64,000 nucleotides of DNA. Origin: Galbitalea sp036491035. Its GTDB lineage: Bacteria > Actinomycetota > Actinomycetes > Actinomycetales > Microbacteriaceae. Below are positions 40,618 to 49,400 of the stretch, piece by piece; the stretch's first letter is position 1; each line of letters starts with the position of its first letter. The notes beneath the pieces are model-generated. The model was given only the letters and a program-made list of their open reading frames with translations, had not been told where the DNA came from and did no database searches. The DNA lies in NCBI GenBank assembly GCA_036491035.1, contig DASXCU010000109.1:19218-83217 (forward strand), in the 5' to 3' direction. Both the position numbers and the translations under genes were made by a program.

Positions 40618-40647
40618 CGAGAGCCCGGCCGGGTGGCCGGGCTCTCG
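40618..40647 (-). terminator. Strong hairpin terminator
   Basis: A perfect 13-bp stem (40618-40630 with 40635-40647) around a GGGT loop. It lies 44 nt after the stop of the small minus-strand gene and supports that gene as real. Confidence 0.7.
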
Positions 40648-40691
40648 CGCGGTTGCTGCTGTGGTGGCGCGCTCACGCACCGGTACAGCGG

Positions 40692-40964
40692 TCACCGGCG
40701 CGGCTGACCGAGGTAGAGCGCGAGCTGCCAGAGGCGTTCGCGTTCGGCACGATCAGCTTCGGAGCGGTAACGAGCTCCCGCGTCGACGCTCGACGGACGT
40801 GCAATGACCGTCCGAGGGCGGCGACTCCACGTGATGAGCGCGAGCCCCAGGTGCAGGGCCACTCGATCGGGGAGCGAAACGGTTCGGCGGTCCGACACGG
40901 AATGGACCGACGAGGGCGGATGGGTGGGATGTTCATCGACGCGAGTCGACAGCACGGTATTCAC
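40692..40964 (-). CDS. Small hypothetical protein (90 aa)
   Basis: A minus-strand ORF of 90 aa. The C-terminal half is helical and charged, after a LPDRVALHLGLALITWSRR segment that resembles short actinobacterial proteins with an amphipathic helix and an ERERLWQLALYL end. The GTG at 40964 has a good ribosome-binding site (GAGGA, 8 nt before); the in-frame ATG at 41039 has none. A strong terminator hairpin follows. No domain is recognised. It is the only gene candidate in 40605-41178. Confidence 0.6.
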   Translation of the reverse strand: MNTVLSTRVDEHPTHPPSSVHSVSDRRTVSLPDRVALHLGLALITWSRRPRTVIARPSSVDAGARYRSEADRAERERLWQLALYLGQPRR

Positions 40965-41178
40965 GATTGTGTTCCTCACAACTGGTTCGGCGAGGTCGCC
41001 GAAGGATGCCCGCTCGTGGCGGGCCCGGGGTGTCGCCACGGTGGTGGCGGACCATCCGGAGAACCGGATGGTCGTGACGGGACGGACGTGCAGCTCGCTC
41101 GTCGCACGGAGCGACGGTGGAACTACTGGACTTCTTCGAGCGCCGTCACCGTGATCGTGACGAGCGAAGCTGGTCTGA

Positions 41179-41244
41179 TCAGTCGGTGAGAACGCCGAAG
41201 AAGCCGGCGATGCGGAACTGTGCCGCGTTTGCGTTGATCATCAT
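41179..41244 (-). CDS. Short ORF with strong ribosome-binding site, possible leader peptide
   Basis: A 21-codon ORF: two ATG codons, then IN-AN-AAQFRIAGFFGVL-TD and a TGA. AAAGGAG stands 8 nt before the first ATG (41252-41258). It is divergent from the ABC/monooxygenase operon and about 215 nt upstream of the 90-aa gene on the same strand. The peptide starts hydrophilic and ends hydrophobic. It could be a leader peptide of the minus-strand transcript, a small membrane peptide, or chance; the ribosome-binding site argues that it is translated. Confidence 0.5.
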   Translation of the reverse strand: MMINANAAQFRIAGFFGVLTD

Positions 41245-41362
41245 TTGCCTGGCTCCTTTCTTGAGATCGGCAGGGGTCCACCGTAGCGTCAGCGCTTGAT
41301 TTCGCGCAAGGGCGACACGCCCGGGATGCACGATGCCGGCCCCTACCTCGCGCCCCCGTTCC

Positions 41363-41397
41363 GTTACGCCACGTTGCGATGGTTACGCCCCGTTGCG
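41363..41397. promoter_or_regulatory. Tandem 16-nt direct repeat upstream of the ABC/monooxygenase operon
   Basis: GTTACGCC(A/C)CGTTGCG occurs at 41363-41378 and 41382-41397, one mismatch, 19-bp period. It is a likely operator for a regulator not encoded in the window. Confidence 0.55.
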
Positions 41398-41518
41398 CAC
41401 CGTGACGTTCGTGGTCGTCTCGTGACGCGTATGTGACGGAGCAGTTGGTGCGCCGCGCGGAGGCGCCCATATGGTCTCTCCCAACCCCCCTGCCGATCAC
41501 CGACTTAGGAGTTGCGCC

Positions 41519-43144
41519 ATGCGCGTTTCCCGCATTTTGCTCGCGTCCCTCGCCCTTGCCTCCGCCCTGACTCTCACCGCGTGCGCGGGCAGCGGAGCCG
41601 CGTCGTCCGCAGCGTCGGCCGACGGAGGCACCATCGTTTATGCCCACCAGCAGGAACCGGCGTGCGTTTTCGGCGGCTGGATCGAGCAGGCGTACCTCTC
41701 GTACCAGGTGCTCGACAACCTCGTCTCGCTCGACGCCAAGCACAAGGTCGTGCCATGGCTGGCCACGTCGTGGAAGTCCTCGAGCGACGGGCTCACCTGG
41801 ACGTTCACGCTCAAGAAGGGCGTGAAGTTCACGGACGGCACGCCGGTCGACGCGGCAGCGGTGGCCTACAACTTCGACTACTGGCTGAAGGGTGGCAACA
41901 GCACGGCGGACGTGTGGCTGGCCGGCTACTACAAGTCGGCCGAGGCCGTGAACGCGTCGACACTGCGGATCGATCTGTCGAAGCCGTATCCCCGCCTCGC
42001 CGACAATCTCACGCAGGCCTACTTCGGTATCCAGTCCGAACACGCGCTGAAGACGCGTACCAAGGACCAGAACTGCTCGGCGCCCATCGGCTCCGGTGCG
42101 TTCATCGTGAAGAAGTGGACGCGCGGCCAGGACATCGTGCTGGTGCGCAACGACAAGTACACCTCGCCGCCCGCCAATGCGCTGCATACGGGTCCCGCCC
42201 ACGTGAAGGAGGTCGACTGGAAGTTCGTCGCCGACCCGACAACTCGCGTCGCCGCGCTGCAGAGCGGCCAGGTCGATGCGCTTTACGACGTGCCGGCCGT
42301 GCAGTGGAAGGCGCTGAAGGCGGATGGATTCCAGCTCGAGCGGTACGTGACGCCCGGTCGTCCGCAGCAGCTCTCCTTCAACACCCAAGTCGGACCGTTC
42401 ACGGATGAGCGACTGCGTCAGGCCTTCGCCTACAGCCTCAACCGAGACCAGATAGTGAAGACCATCGGCCGGGGCATCATCCCGACCGAGGGCAACGGCG
42501 GTGTGAGTCGGGCGACGCCCGGCTACAGCACCAAGGCCGCCGACTGGTATAGCTACAACCCGACGAAGGCGAACGCGCTGCTGGATGCGGCCGGCTGGAC
42601 GGGCCGCACGTCAACCGGCATCCGCACCAAGGACGGTAAGCCCCTGACGGTCATCCTGCCCTACGGTGCGGGGTCGATCATCGACTCGGATGGTGCGTCC
42701 ATCCTGCAGGGCGTGAAGCAGCAGGCGTCCAAGGTGGGCTTCGACGTCGACCTGATCCCGGTCCCGCAGAGCGAACTGTTCGCCGGGAAGTACGGCACCG
42801 CGCAGGACCACGACATCAGTGTCGGATATTGGACGGCCGTCACTGCGGGCATCCTGTACATCAACTGGCGCCCGAGCACCGCGGACGACCCGAACTACAG
42901 CAACAGCGCGTACTACAACGATCCGAAGCTCGAGGGCTACATCCTCGCCGGCAACTCGGCGCCGACGGTTGCCGAGCAGAACGCCGACTACGAGAAGGCG
43001 CAGGACTACATCGCCCAGCACGCCCTCTCGATCGGTGTGTACGACCGATTGAGCACGCTGGCGGTTTCGCCGAAGCTCAAGGACGTCTGGCAGGAGCACT
43101 CGCAGGGGGGGCCGACGTTCTATGACGCTTACTTCGCCAAGTAG
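41519..43144 (+). CDS. Peptide/nickel-type ABC transporter solute-binding lipoprotein (family 5)
   Basis: A 541-aa lipoprotein. The signal peptide (RVSRILLASLALASALTLTAC) has a lipobox with the lipidated cysteine near residue 22. Family 5 patterns: WLATSWKSSSDGLTWTFTLKKGVKFTDGTPVDAAAVAYNFDYWL (about residues 78-121) and the FNTQVGPFTDERLRQAFAYSLNRDQIV region (about 286-312). It binds a peptide-like or other organic compound outside the cell for import by the permeases behind it. The ATG at 41519 has a TAGGAG ribosome-binding site. First gene of a six-gene operon that ends in a monooxygenase and an FMN reductase, so the ligand is probably a compound cleaved by oxidation. Confidence 0.9.
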   Translation: MRVSRILLASLALASALTLTACAGSGAASSAASADGGTIVYAHQQEPACVFGGWIEQAYLSYQVLDNLVSLDAKHKVVPWLATSWKSSSDGLTWTFTLKKGVKFTDGTPVDAAAVAYNFDYWLKGGNSTADVWLAGYYKSAEAVNASTLRIDLSKPYPRLADNLTQAYFGIQSEHALKTRTKDQNCSAPIGSGAFIVKKWTRGQDIVLVRNDKYTSPPANALHTGPAHVKEVDWKFVADPTTRVAALQSGQVDALYDVPAVQWKALKADGFQLERYVTPGRPQQLSFNTQVGPFTDERLRQAFAYSLNRDQIVKTIGRGIIPTEGNGGVSRATPGYSTKAADWYSYNPTKANALLDAAGWTGRTSTGIRTKDGKPLTVILPYGAGSIIDSDGASILQGVKQQASKVGFDVDLIPVPQSELFAGKYGTAQDHDISVGYWTAVTAGILYINWRPSTADDPNYSNSAYYNDPKLEGYILAGNSAPTVAEQNADYEKAQDYIAQHALSIGVYDRLSTLAVSPKLKDVWQEHSQGGPTFYDAYFAK

Positions 43145-44150
43145 CGCCGTTCGGGAGACGGGGCCGGTGAGCAAACCGACCTCGTCACCTCGGCGTCCCT
43201 CTCGCGTCGGTCTGGTGCTGTTCGCGATTGTGCGAAAGCTGCTCGCTGCCGTCGTCGTCCTGTGGGGCGCCGCGACGGTCGCGTTCTTTGCTCAGCTCGC
43301 GCTGCCCGGCGACCGGGCCACGGTCATCCTGAACATCCGCGACGGACAGGCGCAGTTGCGAACCGCAGCCGAACTCGCGCCCATTCGCGCCGAGTACGGA
43401 CTCGCACATCCGGTCCTGCAGCAGTACTGGGATTACCTCCGCGGTCTGCTCGGTGGCGACTTCGGCAATTCCTACCAGCAGTTTCGTCCGGTCACCGAAA
43501 TCATCGGCGAGCAGCTGGGCGCAACCGTCGTGCTGTCGCTCACCGCCATCCTTTTCGCGTGGATCCTCATGATCGTCTGGGTCACCGTGACCGCCGGCCG
43601 TGGACCTCGCGTGCGCGGGATCGGCGCGCTAGTGGATGTCGTGGCAGCGGGTCTCCCCGCCTACTGGCTCGGCATCATCCTGTTGCTCGTGTTCGCGCTC
43701 GGGCTGCGCTGGTTCCCGGTCATCGGCGGCACAGGAGTCGACGGGCTGATCCTCCCGGCGCTCACCCTGGCCATTCCGCTCGCCGGCTTCATGGCCCAGA
43801 GCACCCGCGCCGAGTTCGAGCGCGCGCTGGAGCAACCGTTCGTTCTCACGGCCCGCACGCGTGGGATGGGCGACTGGGAGGTACGACTTCGACACGTCAT
43901 CCGGCACGCGACCATTCCCGCGGTGACTTTGTCGGGCTGGGCGCTCGGGGCGACGCTCTCGGGAGCCGTCGTCGTCGAGTCGATCTTCTCGCGGCCGGGT
44001 ATCGGATCGGTACTCATCGCCGCGGTCAACTCGCAGGACCTCCCCGTCGTTTCGGGCATCGTGACGCTCGTCGCGGTCTTCTACGTGACGGTCAACCTGC
44101 TCGTCGACATCGCCTACACGCTCATCGATCCTCGATTGAAGGCATCATGA
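43122..44150 (+). CDS. ABC transporter permease (DppB type)
   Basis: A 342-aa permease with six helices. After a basic N-terminus, helix 1 is LLAAVVVLWGAATVAFFAQLALPGD, followed by the DppB-type periplasmic loop with YWDYLRGLLGGDFGNSYQQFRPV. The cytosolic EAA-like loop is EFERALEQPFVLTARTRGMGDWEVRLRHVIRHATIPA (about residues 228-264). The start is uncertain: ATG 43122 overlaps the binding-protein gene by 23 nt, while GTG 43167 has GGGAG 9-10 nt before it. Its end overlaps the DppC gene by 4 nt. Confidence 0.9.
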   Translation: MTLTSPSSAVRETGPVSKPTSSPRRPSRVGLVLFAIVRKLLAAVVVLWGAATVAFFAQLALPGDRATVILNIRDGQAQLRTAAELAPIRAEYGLAHPVLQQYWDYLRGLLGGDFGNSYQQFRPVTEIIGEQLGATVVLSLTAILFAWILMIVWVTVTAGRGPRVRGIGALVDVVAAGLPAYWLGIILLLVFALGLRWFPVIGGTGVDGLILPALTLAIPLAGFMAQSTRAEFERALEQPFVLTARTRGMGDWEVRLRHVIRHATIPAVTLSGWALGATLSGAVVVESIFSRPGIGSVLIAAVNSQDLPVVSGIVTLVAVFYVTVNLLVDIAYTLIDPRLKAS

Positions 44151-45001
44151 CCACACTCCAGGCTCCGCCGATCGCCGCGCCGCGACCGCGCGCCCGCCCG
44201 CGCCCCTGGGGTCTCTACGTCGCCGGGCTGCTCGCGCTCCTGCTCGCGATTGCGGCCATCGTGCCGCAGTTGCTGGCTACGCACGACCCCTTCGCTCTCG
44301 ACTATGCCCGCGCACTCCAGGGGCCGTCCATCCGTCACTGGTTCGGTACGGACGAATCCGGTCGCGACCTCTACAGCCGGGTGATCTATGGTGCACGGGA
44401 ATCGCTGCTCATCGGGCTCGGCGCCGCGGCGGTCGGGATCCTGCTGGCACTGGTGTTGGGATCGCTCGCGGCGCTGGCAATCCGCCCAGCGGCTGTCGTC
44501 GTCGACCGCTTCGTCGAGGTCATGTTCACGTTCCCGGCGCTGCTTCTTGCCCTGCTGCTGATCGCGATCGCCGGACCGTCCGCAGTTACGGAGATCTTCG
44601 CGGTCGGGCTCGGCACTGCGCCGGGATACGCGCGAATGATCCGTGGGCAAATCCTCGCGGCGAAGAACTCCAGCTACGTCGAGGCGGCCACCGCGCTCGG
44701 GCACTCGCGAACCCGGATCGTGTTCTCGCACATCCTGCCGAACGCGCTCCGACCACTGATCGCGGTGTTCGCGCTCTCGGTCGGACAGTCGATCGTGTGG
44801 GCGTCGAGCCTGTCGTTCCTTGGGCTGGGCGTTGCACCGCCGTCGTCCGAATGGGGCGCGCTGCTGGATGCTGGTCGTGGCTACATTACGCAGGCCGGTT
44901 GGCTGGAAGTCGTTCCCGGCCTCGTCATCGTGGCGGTCGCGCTCACCGCAACCACCATCGGACGACACCTGCAGAGCTACCTCGAGAAGGGTGAGAAGTA
45001 A
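44147..45001 (+). CDS. ABC transporter permease (DppC type)
   Basis: A 284-aa permease. Helix 1 is GLYVAGLLALLLAIAAIVPQLLA, followed by the DppC hallmark HWFGTDESGRDLYSRVIYGARESLLIGLG (about residues 64-92). The EAA loop is ILAAKNSSYVEAATALGHSRTRIVFSHILPNALRPLI (about 168-204). ATG overlaps the DppB stop (ATGA), and its stop overlaps the ATPase start (TAATG). It pairs with the DppB-type subunit. Confidence 0.92.
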   Translation: MTTLQAPPIAAPRPRARPRPWGLYVAGLLALLLAIAAIVPQLLATHDPFALDYARALQGPSIRHWFGTDESGRDLYSRVIYGARESLLIGLGAAAVGILLALVLGSLAALAIRPAAVVVDRFVEVMFTFPALLLALLLIAIAGPSAVTEIFAVGLGTAPGYARMIRGQILAAKNSSYVEAATALGHSRTRIVFSHILPNALRPLIAVFALSVGQSIVWASSLSFLGLGVAPPSSEWGALLDAGRGYITQAGWLEVVPGLVIVAVALTATTIGRHLQSYLEKGEK

Positions 45002-46692
45002 TGACGATCTCAGAAACCACGACGGACCCGGTCGACCTAGGTCTCGACTGGCCGGCCACCCGCCTCGGTGTCGAAAACCTCTCGGTGTCATTCGACGTCG
45101 ACGGCCGGCAGCGCGAGGTCGTCACCGGAGTGAGCTTCGAGCTGACGCCGGGCTCGTGCGTGGCCATCGTGGGCGAGTCCGGGTCAGGGAAGAGCGTGAC
45201 CGCTCGTGCCCTCGTCGGTCTCGCCGGGCGTAACGCCACGGTCACGGCCGATCGACTCGAGCTGCACCACGAGGACGCCCTGGCCTTCACGTCGCGACAG
45301 TGGCGCAAGGTTCGTGGGCGTGACGTCGGTTTCATCCTCCAGGATGCCCTCGTCTCGCTGGACCCGCTGCGTCCGGTGCGGGCGGAAATCGCGGAGGCGC
45401 TCCGGCTGCACGACTGGGGCAACCGCCGCGAGCGCGCCGCTCGAGTGCTCGACCTGCTTACTCGGGTCGGTGTGCCGTTGGCGCGGGAGCGGGCGCGTTC
45501 TCGTCCGGACCAGCTCTCCGGAGGTCTCCGTCAGCGGGCACTCATCGCATCAGCCATTGCACTCGACCCGGATATCGTGATCGCCGACGAGCCCACCACC
45601 GCACTCGACGTGACGGTGCAGGCACAGGTGCTCGGCGAGCTTGAGAAGATGAAGGATCGAGGCGCCTCAATCATCCTGATCAGCCACGACCTGTCCGTGG
45701 TCGCCCAGCTGGCCGACCACATCCTCGTCATGCGCGGGGGACGGGTTCTCGAGCAGGGGACGGCCGCGGAGGTGCTCGCCGCGCCCAGGGACGACTACAC
45801 GCGTGCCCTCATCGCGGCGGTTCCGAGCGAGCACACGCGTGGCCGGTCGCTCAGCTCGACGGCGCCGGCCCCGGACTCGATCGCGCTCGGATCGGTCGCC
45901 CGCACGAGCGGCACCGTGCTGGAGGCTCACGACCTGGTCAAGCGCTTCAGGGCGCCGGACGGCAGTTCGACGCGGGCCGTCGACGGGGTGTCGTTCAGCC
46001 TCGCGGCCGGGGAGACGCTCGGGCTCGTGGGGGAGTCGGGCTCGGGCAAGAGCACGACCGCCAGGCTCGCCCTCGGGCTCGAGAAACTGGATGCCGGGTC
46101 GGTGCGTTTGCTCGGTTCGGCGTGGTCCACGCTGCCGGAGTGGCGACGTCGCCGGCTTCGCCCGAGCATCTCGGCCGTGTACCAGGACCCGCTGAGCTCG
46201 TTCGATCCGCGATGGAATGTCGAGCGCATCCTGCTGGACGCTCTTCGTGGCCAGCGACTGTCGCCAACCGCGCGCCGGTCGCGAGTGCGAGAGTTGCTGG
46301 AGCTCGTAGGCCTGACACCGGAGGTGCTGCCGCGTTTCCCGCTCAAGCTGTCGGGCGGCCAGCGACAGCGCGTCGCAATCGCGCGGGCACTTGCGCCGCG
46401 GCCATCCGTTCTCGTTCTGGATGAGGCCGTCTCGGCGCTCGACGTGACGATCCAGGCGCAGATCCTCGACCTCCTCGTCGCGCTCCAGAAGGCGTCGGGG
46501 GTCAGCTATTTGTTCATCTCGCACGATTTGGGCGTAATCAGCCACCTGAGTGATCGCGTTCTGGTCATGAAGGATGGCCGGGTGGTCGAGGAGGGCGCGC
46601 CCGATGAGATCTTCCGTCGCCCCCAGCATCCGTACACGCGCGAGCTCATTGCATCCATTCCCGTCTTCGATCCGGGCGCCTTCGCGGCCTGA
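45001..46692 (+). CDS. Dual ABC transporter ATPase (DppD-DppF fusion)
   Basis: A 563-aa protein with two full ABC ATPase domains in one chain. Domain 1 (about residues 20-260): Walker A GESGSGKS near 59-66, signature LSGGLRQRAL near 174-183, Walker B VIADEPT. Domain 2 (about 305-555): Walker A GESGSGKS near 343-350, signature LSGGQRQRVAIARAL near 450-464, Walker B VLVLDEAVSALD. Both keep all catalytic motifs. The usual DppD C-terminal zinc or oligopeptide motif (RxHPYT) appears as PQHPYTRELIASIP at the end. It powers the upstream permeases. Confidence 0.93.
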   Translation: MTISETTTDPVDLGLDWPATRLGVENLSVSFDVDGRQREVVTGVSFELTPGSCVAIVGESGSGKSVTARALVGLAGRNATVTADRLELHHEDALAFTSRQWRKVRGRDVGFILQDALVSLDPLRPVRAEIAEALRLHDWGNRRERAARVLDLLTRVGVPLARERARSRPDQLSGGLRQRALIASAIALDPDIVIADEPTTALDVTVQAQVLGELEKMKDRGASIILISHDLSVVAQLADHILVMRGGRVLEQGTAAEVLAAPRDDYTRALIAAVPSEHTRGRSLSSTAPAPDSIALGSVARTSGTVLEAHDLVKRFRAPDGSSTRAVDGVSFSLAAGETLGLVGESGSGKSTTARLALGLEKLDAGSVRLLGSAWSTLPEWRRRRLRPSISAVYQDPLSSFDPRWNVERILLDALRGQRLSPTARRSRVRELLELVGLTPEVLPRFPLKLSGGQRQRVAIARALAPRPSVLVLDEAVSALDVTIQAQILDLLVALQKASGVSYLFISHDLGVISHLSDRVLVMKDGRVVEEGAPDEIFRRPQHPYTRELIASIPVFDPGAFAA

Positions 46693-46729
46693 TCGAGAAC
46701 AAGACCCAGCACCAACGAAAGGCACTCCC

Positions 46730-48157
46730 ATGGCCGAGAAGAAGCAACTGTTCCTGAACCTGTTCGAGATGGCCTGCGTGAGCCACATCACGCACGGATT
46801 GTGGCCGCTGCCGGGCAACAACAGGCATCGTTTCCAGGACCTCGACTACTGGACGGAGCTCGCGGACATGCTCGAGAACGGCGGCTTCGACGGCGTGTTC
46901 CTCGCCGACGTGATCGGCGCGTACGACGTCTTCCGCGGTGGTCCGGAGACGGCGCTTCGCGAGGGATTGCAGAGCCCGAACATAGACCCGTTGCTGGTCA
47001 TCCCCGCCATGGCGGCCGTGACCAAGCGCCTCGGCTTTGGCGTGACGTTCTCGACCACCTACGAACCGCCCTTCGCATTTGCGCGCCGCATGTCGACGCT
47101 CGACCACCTCACCAAGGGGCGCGTCGGCTGGAATGTGGTGACCTCATACCTGCCGAACGCCGCGCACAACTTCGGTCTCGAGGGCGAAATCTCGCACGAC
47201 CTTCGCTACCAGTACGCCGACGAGTATCTCGACGTGCTCTACAAGCTGTGGGAGGGATCGTGGGACGACGACGCCGTGCTCGTGGATCGCGAACATGGGA
47301 TCTACACGGACCCGTCGAAGGTGCGCTACATCAACCACGTCGGCGACCGGTACAAGGTATCTGGACCGCATATCGTGCATCCCTCGCCGCAGCGCACTCC
47401 CGTGATGTTCCAGGCCACCGGCTCTCCCGCGGGCATTGAGTTTGCCGGTCGGCACGCGGAGGCGGTCTTCACGGGCGGTCGCACCTCGGAGGAGTTCCGC
47501 GCCAACGCGCAGACCATGCGCGATGCGGCGGTGCGCCACGGTCGCCACTCCGACGACATCAAGTTCATCGCGATGGCCGGAGTGGTGGTCGGTCGCACCG
47601 AGGAAGAGGCCGCCGACAAGTGGCGCCTGTACAAGGAACACGTGAGCCTGGACGGCATCCTCGCGCATTCCAGCCTGCCGGTGGATCTCACCGCCTACCC
47701 GCGCGACATCACCGTCGCTGAAGCACTGCGTCGGGCGGATGTCTCGCCATCGGCCGTCCCGTTCCTTCCGCTCGAGCGGACGGTGGGCCAGGCGCTCGAC
47801 TTCATCGCGGGCTCGCGCGGCGACCGCTTCTTCGTGTCCGGTACACCGACGGTTGTCGCGGACGAGATTGAGAAGTGGCTCGATGAGGATGGACTGGACG
47901 GCATCAACTTGCGTCAGTACCACTCCTTCGACACCGCGCGCGACTTCGCCGAGCTTGTCGTGCCGGAGTTACGCAAGCGCGGCCGCCTGCCCGAGGAGGG
48001 CTCAAGTCCCGGCACGCTCCGCGAGCGGCTGTTCGGCGCGGGCAATTCGAGGCTGCCCGATCGGCACATCGCGACCCGTTACCGTGGCGGCGCAAACCTC
48101 GACGTGCCGCTCGAACCCCTAAATCTTGTGGGCGCGAGCAACGCCGCTTCGTCATAA
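46730..48157 (+). CDS. FMNH2-dependent monooxygenase (NtaA/SnaA/DszA family, LLM superfamily)
   Basis: A 475-aa luciferase-like monooxygenase of the NtaA/SnaA/SoxA family. Family patterns: GLWPLPGNNRHRFQDLDYWTELADMLENGGFDGVFLADV (about residues 24-62), STTYEPPFAFARRMSTLDHLTKGRVGWNVVTSYLPNAAHNFG (about 105-146), PQRTPVMFQATGSPAGIEFAGRHAEAVF (about 220-247). Such enzymes use FMNH2 and O2 to split C-S or C-N bonds in compounds such as dibenzothiophene sulfone or nitrilotriacetate. The FMNH2 source is the reductase gene directly downstream (TAATG overlap). Ribosome-binding site GAAAGG. Substrate unknown, probably that of the ABC importer. Confidence 0.9.
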   Translation: MAEKKQLFLNLFEMACVSHITHGLWPLPGNNRHRFQDLDYWTELADMLENGGFDGVFLADVIGAYDVFRGGPETALREGLQSPNIDPLLVIPAMAAVTKRLGFGVTFSTTYEPPFAFARRMSTLDHLTKGRVGWNVVTSYLPNAAHNFGLEGEISHDLRYQYADEYLDVLYKLWEGSWDDDAVLVDREHGIYTDPSKVRYINHVGDRYKVSGPHIVHPSPQRTPVMFQATGSPAGIEFAGRHAEAVFTGGRTSEEFRANAQTMRDAAVRHGRHSDDIKFIAMAGVVVGRTEEEAADKWRLYKEHVSLDGILAHSSLPVDLTAYPRDITVAEALRRADVSPSAVPFLPLERTVGQALDFIAGSRGDRFFVSGTPTVVADEIEKWLDEDGLDGINLRQYHSFDTARDFAELVVPELRKRGRLPEEGSSPGTLRERLFGAGNSRLPDRHIATRYRGGANLDVPLEPLNLVGASNAASS

Positions 48158-48747
48158 TGTCGGAACTCTCGATTGTCGGGGTCAGCGGCAGTCCGACCCG
48201 ACCATCTCGAACGAGTGCCCTCGTCGACCTGGTGACGCACGCGTTTGCCGAGACTCTCGACGGAGAGGCGACGGTGATCGAGCTCGCGCCGCTGCTGGGC
48301 GAGCTCGGCGCAGGTCCGTATCGCACCGACATCGGACCGAACGCGCGCGCGGCGGTTGAGCTCGTCGAGGCCGCGGACGTGATCGTCGTCGGGTCGCCCG
48401 CCTACCGGGCGACCTACACGGGACTGTTCAAGCTGTTCTTCGACCACGTCGGGCAGTACGCCCTCGCCGACAAACCGATCATCCTGACGGCGACGGGCGG
48501 CAGCGATCGCCACGCTCTCCTGGTCGAGCACCAGATGCGCCCGCTGTTCGGGTTCTTCCAGGCGCTCACGCTCCCGCTCGGCATTTTCGCCAGCGAAGCC
48601 GACTTCACGGACTACCGGGTCACGTCGCCCGAGCTGATCGATCGGCTCACAAAAACGCTGCAGCGCACGCTGCCGGTGATCCAGTCCCACCTAACGCGGG
48701 GAGAGGACGCGACCCTCCTCGAATTCGCTCGGCCGGACGTGTTCTAG
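48157..48747 (+). CDS. NADPH-dependent FMN reductase (MsuE/SsuE type)
   Basis: A 196-aa flavodoxin-fold FMN reductase. The N-terminus LSIVGVSGSPTRPSRTSALVDLV (residues 3-25) is the phosphate loop, and VIVVGSPAYRATYTGLFKLFFDHVG (about 76-100) is the second signature, as in SsuE/MsuE. TATGGSDRHALLVEHQMRPLFGFF (about 111-134) is also typical. It supplies FMNH2 to the monooxygenase encoded just upstream. Last gene of the operon. The combination resembles sulfur-source utilisation systems, but nitrogen- or carbon-source use is also possible. Confidence 0.9.
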   Translation: MSELSIVGVSGSPTRPSRTSALVDLVTHAFAETLDGEATVIELAPLLGELGAGPYRTDIGPNARAAVELVEAADVIVVGSPAYRATYTGLFKLFFDHVGQYALADKPIILTATGGSDRHALLVEHQMRPLFGFFQALTLPLGIFASEADFTDYRVTSPELIDRLTKTLQRTLPVIQSHLTRGEDATLLEFARPDVF

Positions 48748-48761
48748 CCAGGCATTCTGGC

Positions 48762-48767
48762 TAGGGT
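48762..48767 (+). promoter_or_regulatory. Leaderless -10 box of the DUF998 gene
   Basis: TAGGGT ends 6 nt before the GTG at 48774; the intervening CGGAGG lies too close to act as a normal ribosome-binding site. Confidence 0.48.
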
Positions 48768-48773
48768 CGGAGG

Positions 48774-49400
48774 GTGACCACGGCGCGGGAGTTGATCGGC
48801 AGGCCCGCGATCGTGTCGGCTTATCTCGCACCAGTTCTCTTCATCGGTGGAATCGCGATCTCCGGAGCGCTGTCGCCGGGATACGACCCGGTGCGCCAGA
48901 CCATCAGCGAACTGGCGGCGAGCGAGGCGCCGACACGGGTGGTCGCGACGATCCTGTTCGTGCTCACTGGGCTCTGCCATCTCGTCACGATCACCTGGGC
49001 GAGGGGGATCGGGCTCGCCGGTCGCGTCGTGTTCCTGATTGGAGCGCTCGCATCGCTAGGCGTCGCGGCATTCCCGCTACCGAGCGTCTCGGGAACGTCC
49101 GCCGTCCACAACACGTTCGCGACCATCGGCTTTCTGGTCCTGGCGCTGTGGCCGGTCTTCGGGATGCGGCTGCGCCCGGACTTTCCCTGGCTGGTTCGAC
49201 CGGCCGGCTCGATCCTCGGAACGGTCATCCTCACCGCGATCGGTCTCTGGTTTCTCGCGGTGTGGCTCACTCACTCATCGCCATACATCGGCGTTCTCGA
49301 GCGGCTCGCGGCGGACGCGGAATCGCTGTGGCCCGCGATCGCCGTGACAGCTCTGTGGATGCGCGCTCGGCACCTGGATGGCTGGGCGCGGAAGCCGTGA
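48774..49400 (+). CDS. DUF998-family membrane protein
   Basis: A 208-aa membrane protein with six predicted helices. The DUF998 hallmark is in GYDPVRQTISELAASEAPTR (about residues 41-60) after the first helix. The last helix is followed by a short basic tail. Function unknown. Its stop overlaps the GTG of a MarR regulator (GTGA), so the two are co-expressed; the regulator may control this membrane protein. Confidence 0.82.
   Translation: MTTARELIGRPAIVSAYLAPVLFIGGIAISGALSPGYDPVRQTISELAASEAPTRVVATILFVLTGLCHLVTITWARGIGLAGRVVFLIGALASLGVAAFPLPSVSGTSAVHNTFATIGFLVLALWPVFGMRLRPDFPWLVRPAGSILGTVILTAIGLWFLAVWLTHSSPYIGVLERLAADAESLWPAIAVTALWMRARHLDGWARKP

Noticed and set aside
40965..41178. Possible further gene on either strand before the 21-codon ORF
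   Set aside because: Only arginine-rich open frames without ribosome-binding sites or family patterns.
41123..42388. 421-codon open frame on the minus strand
   Set aside because: It overlaps the family 5 binding-protein gene, whose signal peptide and motifs are clear.
43262..44146. Long open frame running into the DppC gene
   Set aside because: It is the +2 shadow of the DppB gene with an arginine-rich, low-complexity translation; DppC starts at 44147.
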